Source: Apostichopus parvimensis
Lineage: Eukaryota; Echinodermata; Holothuroidea; Aspidochirotida; Stichopodidae
Reading direction: 5' to 3'
Length of the DNA: 41,590 nt
NCBI GenBank assembly: GCA_000934455.1
Contig: KN886833.1
Span: 16,703-58,292, forward strand
Below the pieces are notes generated by a model. That model saw nothing but the letters and a program-made list of their open reading frames with translations, did no database searches and was not told where the DNA came from. The first letter of the stretch is position 1; each line of letters starts with the position of its first letter. Shown piece by piece: positions 39,491 to 41,590 of this stretch. The translations under genes were made by a program, and so were the position numbers.

Positions 39491-40530
39491 TAACCATTTA
39501 TAATACTAGCAACCATTTTTGCTATACTAGCAACCATGTTTTCTTCTAGACTAGTAACAATAGATACTACTAGAATAATGTGTATTACTAGACTAGTAGC
39601 AACATATATTTCTAGTAACCATTTGTACTAGTAGCAATCACTTGTGCCACTAGCAACCATGTATTCTTCTAGACAAGTAACAATATGTATTCCTAGCACT
39701 ACCCATGTTTGCTACTAGCAACCATGTATACTTCTAGACTAGTTACAATACATACTACTAGTACTATGTGTGGTACTAGCAAGCATTTATGCTACTAATA
39801 ATTATGTATACTTTTAGGCTAGTAACAATATATACTTCTATTTTTGCTATTAGCAACCTAACTTCTAGACAAGTAACAATATATACTACTAGTAACCATG
39901 TGTGCTACTATCAATCATGGTTACTTCTTGACTAGTACCGGTAACAATAAATACTACTAGTAACCATGTTTGGCACTAGCAAGCATTTATTCTTCTAGAC
40001 TATAGTAACAATATATATTCCTAGTCACCATGTGTACTACTAGCAATCATTTGTGCTACAAGCAATAATGTATACTTGTAGACTAGTTAACAATATATGC
40101 TACTATTTATGACACTAGCAACCTAACTTTAACTTATAGATACTACTAGTAACCATGTGTGCTACTAGCAACCATGTATATACTTCTAGTACACTTCATG
40201 TATACTGTACTTCTAGACTAGTAACAATACATACTACTTGTAATCATGTGTGTAACTAGGAACCATGTATATATTTCTAGTATACTTTATATATACTATA
40301 CCTCTAGACTAGTTACAATACATACTACTTGTATTACCATGTGTACTACTAGTAATCATGTGTGTTACTAGGAACCATATATACTTCTAGACTAGTAACA
40401 ATATATACTGCAGTTTGTAAACATGTGTACTACTAGTAAGCATGTATACTTCCTGACTAGTACCCATATGTACTATTACTATTAGGTATCCATTTCTACT
40501 ACCGTACTAGTAACCATGAAGGTGCTAGCA
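39491..40530 (+). repeat. CTAG/ACTAGT-rich minisatellite, right block
   Basis: Continuation of the left block with the same words (tagtaaccatgtgtgctact, cttctagactagtaacaata) but more degenerate. The two blocks were one array before the transposon entered. Confidence 0.92.
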
Positions 40531-40599
40531 AGACTTACACAAAGCACATTCTTCCAGCTGGAGTCGTTTCTGGGGTACACTGAGGTTTAAGTCACTCAC

Positions 40600-40649
40600 G
40601 TTGATGCGGCCATGACAGTCAGTAAGGAAAGATTCACTGACACTTGTAC
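40600..40649 (-). CDS. Short exon following the LRR exon
   Basis: On the minus strand, acceptor tttttttttatctcag, 50 bases, then donor aac|gtgagt. It joins the upstream LRR exon in phase to read GTSVSESFLTDCHGRIN. The splice sites and frame agree, but the peptide alone is not recognisable. Confidence 0.5.
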
Positions 40650-40889
40650 CTGAGATAAAAAAAAATGTAAGAGTTTAGTGATCAATGATTTCTTGTTTAT
40701 TTTCTCAAATTGTTTGTAACTGTAGCTGGGTAAATCACAGTATCTCATAAACTTCTGCATACATGATCTGGATTGTCCATGGTGTTTCTGACTGTTTGTA
40801 TTGTAGTTGTACTCAGATGTAACCATTTGTATTAAAACAAGTGTTGCTGAAGCCTTGGACAGCCTTTACACCATGGTACACTCAGAGCT
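40650..40889 (-). other. Probable intron of the LRR gene
   Basis: AT-rich, with a poly-A/T tract next to the acceptor; no coding support. Confidence 0.45.
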
Positions 40890-41026
40890 ACATGTAATAC
40901 ATTCATTTGACTAACCACCTAATGTTAGATGTATGGTAGGATAGACAGGTAGGATAGATAGACAGATACATGTAATACATTCATTTGACTTACCACCTAA
41001 TGTTAGATGTATGGTAGGATAGATAG
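40890..41026 (+). repeat. 78-bp tandem duplication across an exon edge
   Basis: acatgtaatacattcatttg begins at 40890 and 40968. The second copy contains the last about 32 coding bases of the LRR exon and its donor; the first is a copy lying in the intron, with the donor changed from gtaagt to gttagt. Confidence 0.9.
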
Positions 41027-41155
41027 CTGCTACATCAGAGTCCATTTCTTCTCTTATCCTGGCAAACTCTTCCGCTCCTTTATCTGTGATCTCCTCACAG
41101 CCACTGACATCCAGCTCAGAGAGAGTAAGGCAATGATTTGCCAGAGATATCAAAC
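40994..41155 (-). CDS. Leucine-rich-repeat exon of an F-box/LRR-like gene (partial)
   Basis: On the minus strand, acceptor attctctttgcag, 162 bases, donor gtg|gtaagt. It encodes LISLANHCLTLSELDVSGC and EEITDKGAEEFARIRE, a textbook cysteine-containing LRR as found in FBXL/AMN1-type (RNI-like) proteins, then IYPTIHLTLG. The start of the gene lies beyond the right edge of the window. The exact gene is not identified; no F-box is visible here. Confidence 0.7.
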
Positions 41156-41590
41156 CTGCAAAGAGAATATAAGACTATGTCATGGTTTTTACATGTAACA
41201 GTAAGAAATAAATTTATATATTTAGCCTGTTAAATTTTCTTTAAACTCCCTTAGTAACCCGGGAGATCTCTCCCAACTTCCCAGTGAGTATGGTTACCTG
41301 CCAATCTCCCACACATGTTTATAAGAGACAAGCTTTACAGGGATGACTTGAAATGTTGTATGGTTAAACAGTTTCCAGCTTGTAGATGGAACTCATTGTA
41401 AGGCTTATTTTGATAGTTCGGGAACGGTAAACCGGGCCTTACACTGATAACGCGAACCGAGCGTGAAATAGGAAACAATCTTCAAAAGCGGATATTTGAT
41501 AATATATATAACTCTTTTATTGATTCGGAATAAAACTATAACAGGTATAAATATAAATACGGAGCCTACGGTTCTACGTCCGTAGCCTTC
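41156..41590 (-). other. Probable intron of the LRR gene up to the window edge
   Basis: No exon is recognised between 41156 and the end; upstream exons should lie outside the window. Confidence 0.45.

Noticed and set aside
36607..40530. CRISPR-like array
   Set aside because: Units are degenerate throughout with no repeat/spacer alternation, and the DNA is eukaryotic; it is a minisatellite.

Overview
The window is animal nuclear DNA: AT-rich, split by GT-AG introns of about 0.4 to 3 kb, and crowded with relics of hAT transposons, non-LTR retrotransposons and tRNA-derived SINEs, minisatellites, and one 50-base assembly gap (25120-25169). Both recognisable genes are metazoan. The repeat style (TACTGTACAGTA and TAGGCCTA words, hAT MITEs) suggests a marine invertebrate, perhaps an echinoderm; that placement is a guess from style and cannot be proved from this sequence alone.

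Layout. 1-3155: a large perfect inverted repeat with a linked 70-bp direct repeat, a 99-bp tandem repeat and a SINE-like tRNA relic. 3159-4469 (minus): the single coding exon of a sesquipedalian/PHETA (IPIP27) endosomal adaptor, with an N-terminal PH domain and a C-terminal F&H motif. 4493-18850: no recognised coding sequence, probably the PHETA 5' intron and upstream DNA; it holds a 159-bp tandem duplication, a 300-bp repeat pair, a hAT MITE and a 34-bp perfect palindrome. 18970-33152 (plus): a complete TRMT44 gene (tRNA-Ser Um44 2'-O-methyltransferase). I joined nine exons by splice sites and phase; they sum to exactly 2100 nt, a 699-residue protein ending in a CCCH zinc finger. Its introns carry a 2-kb hAT with perfect 8-bp target duplication, LINE and SINE relics, a 39-bp minisatellite and a 145-bp repeat full of nuclear-receptor-like AGGTCA half-sites. 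33200-34022: a decayed LINE. 35740-41155 (minus): pieces of one or two further genes, namely an acidic terminal exon and a leucine-rich-repeat exon with a short following exon. Between them lies about 2.7 kb of CTAG/ACTAGT-rich minisatellite, split by a 1185-bp hAT element with perfect target duplication.

Most notable point: the TRMT44 exon carrying the SAM-binding motif occurs twice, about 1 kb apart. The exon copies differ by 13 of 177 bases, almost all silent, while the intron just downstream differs by only 4 of 237. This is either an old exon duplication later homogenised by gene conversion or an assembly joining of divergent haplotypes at the gap.

The two main genes have unrelated roles (endosomal sorting; tRNA modification) and I see no shared pathway. 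I found no clear previously undescribed multi-gene system here.
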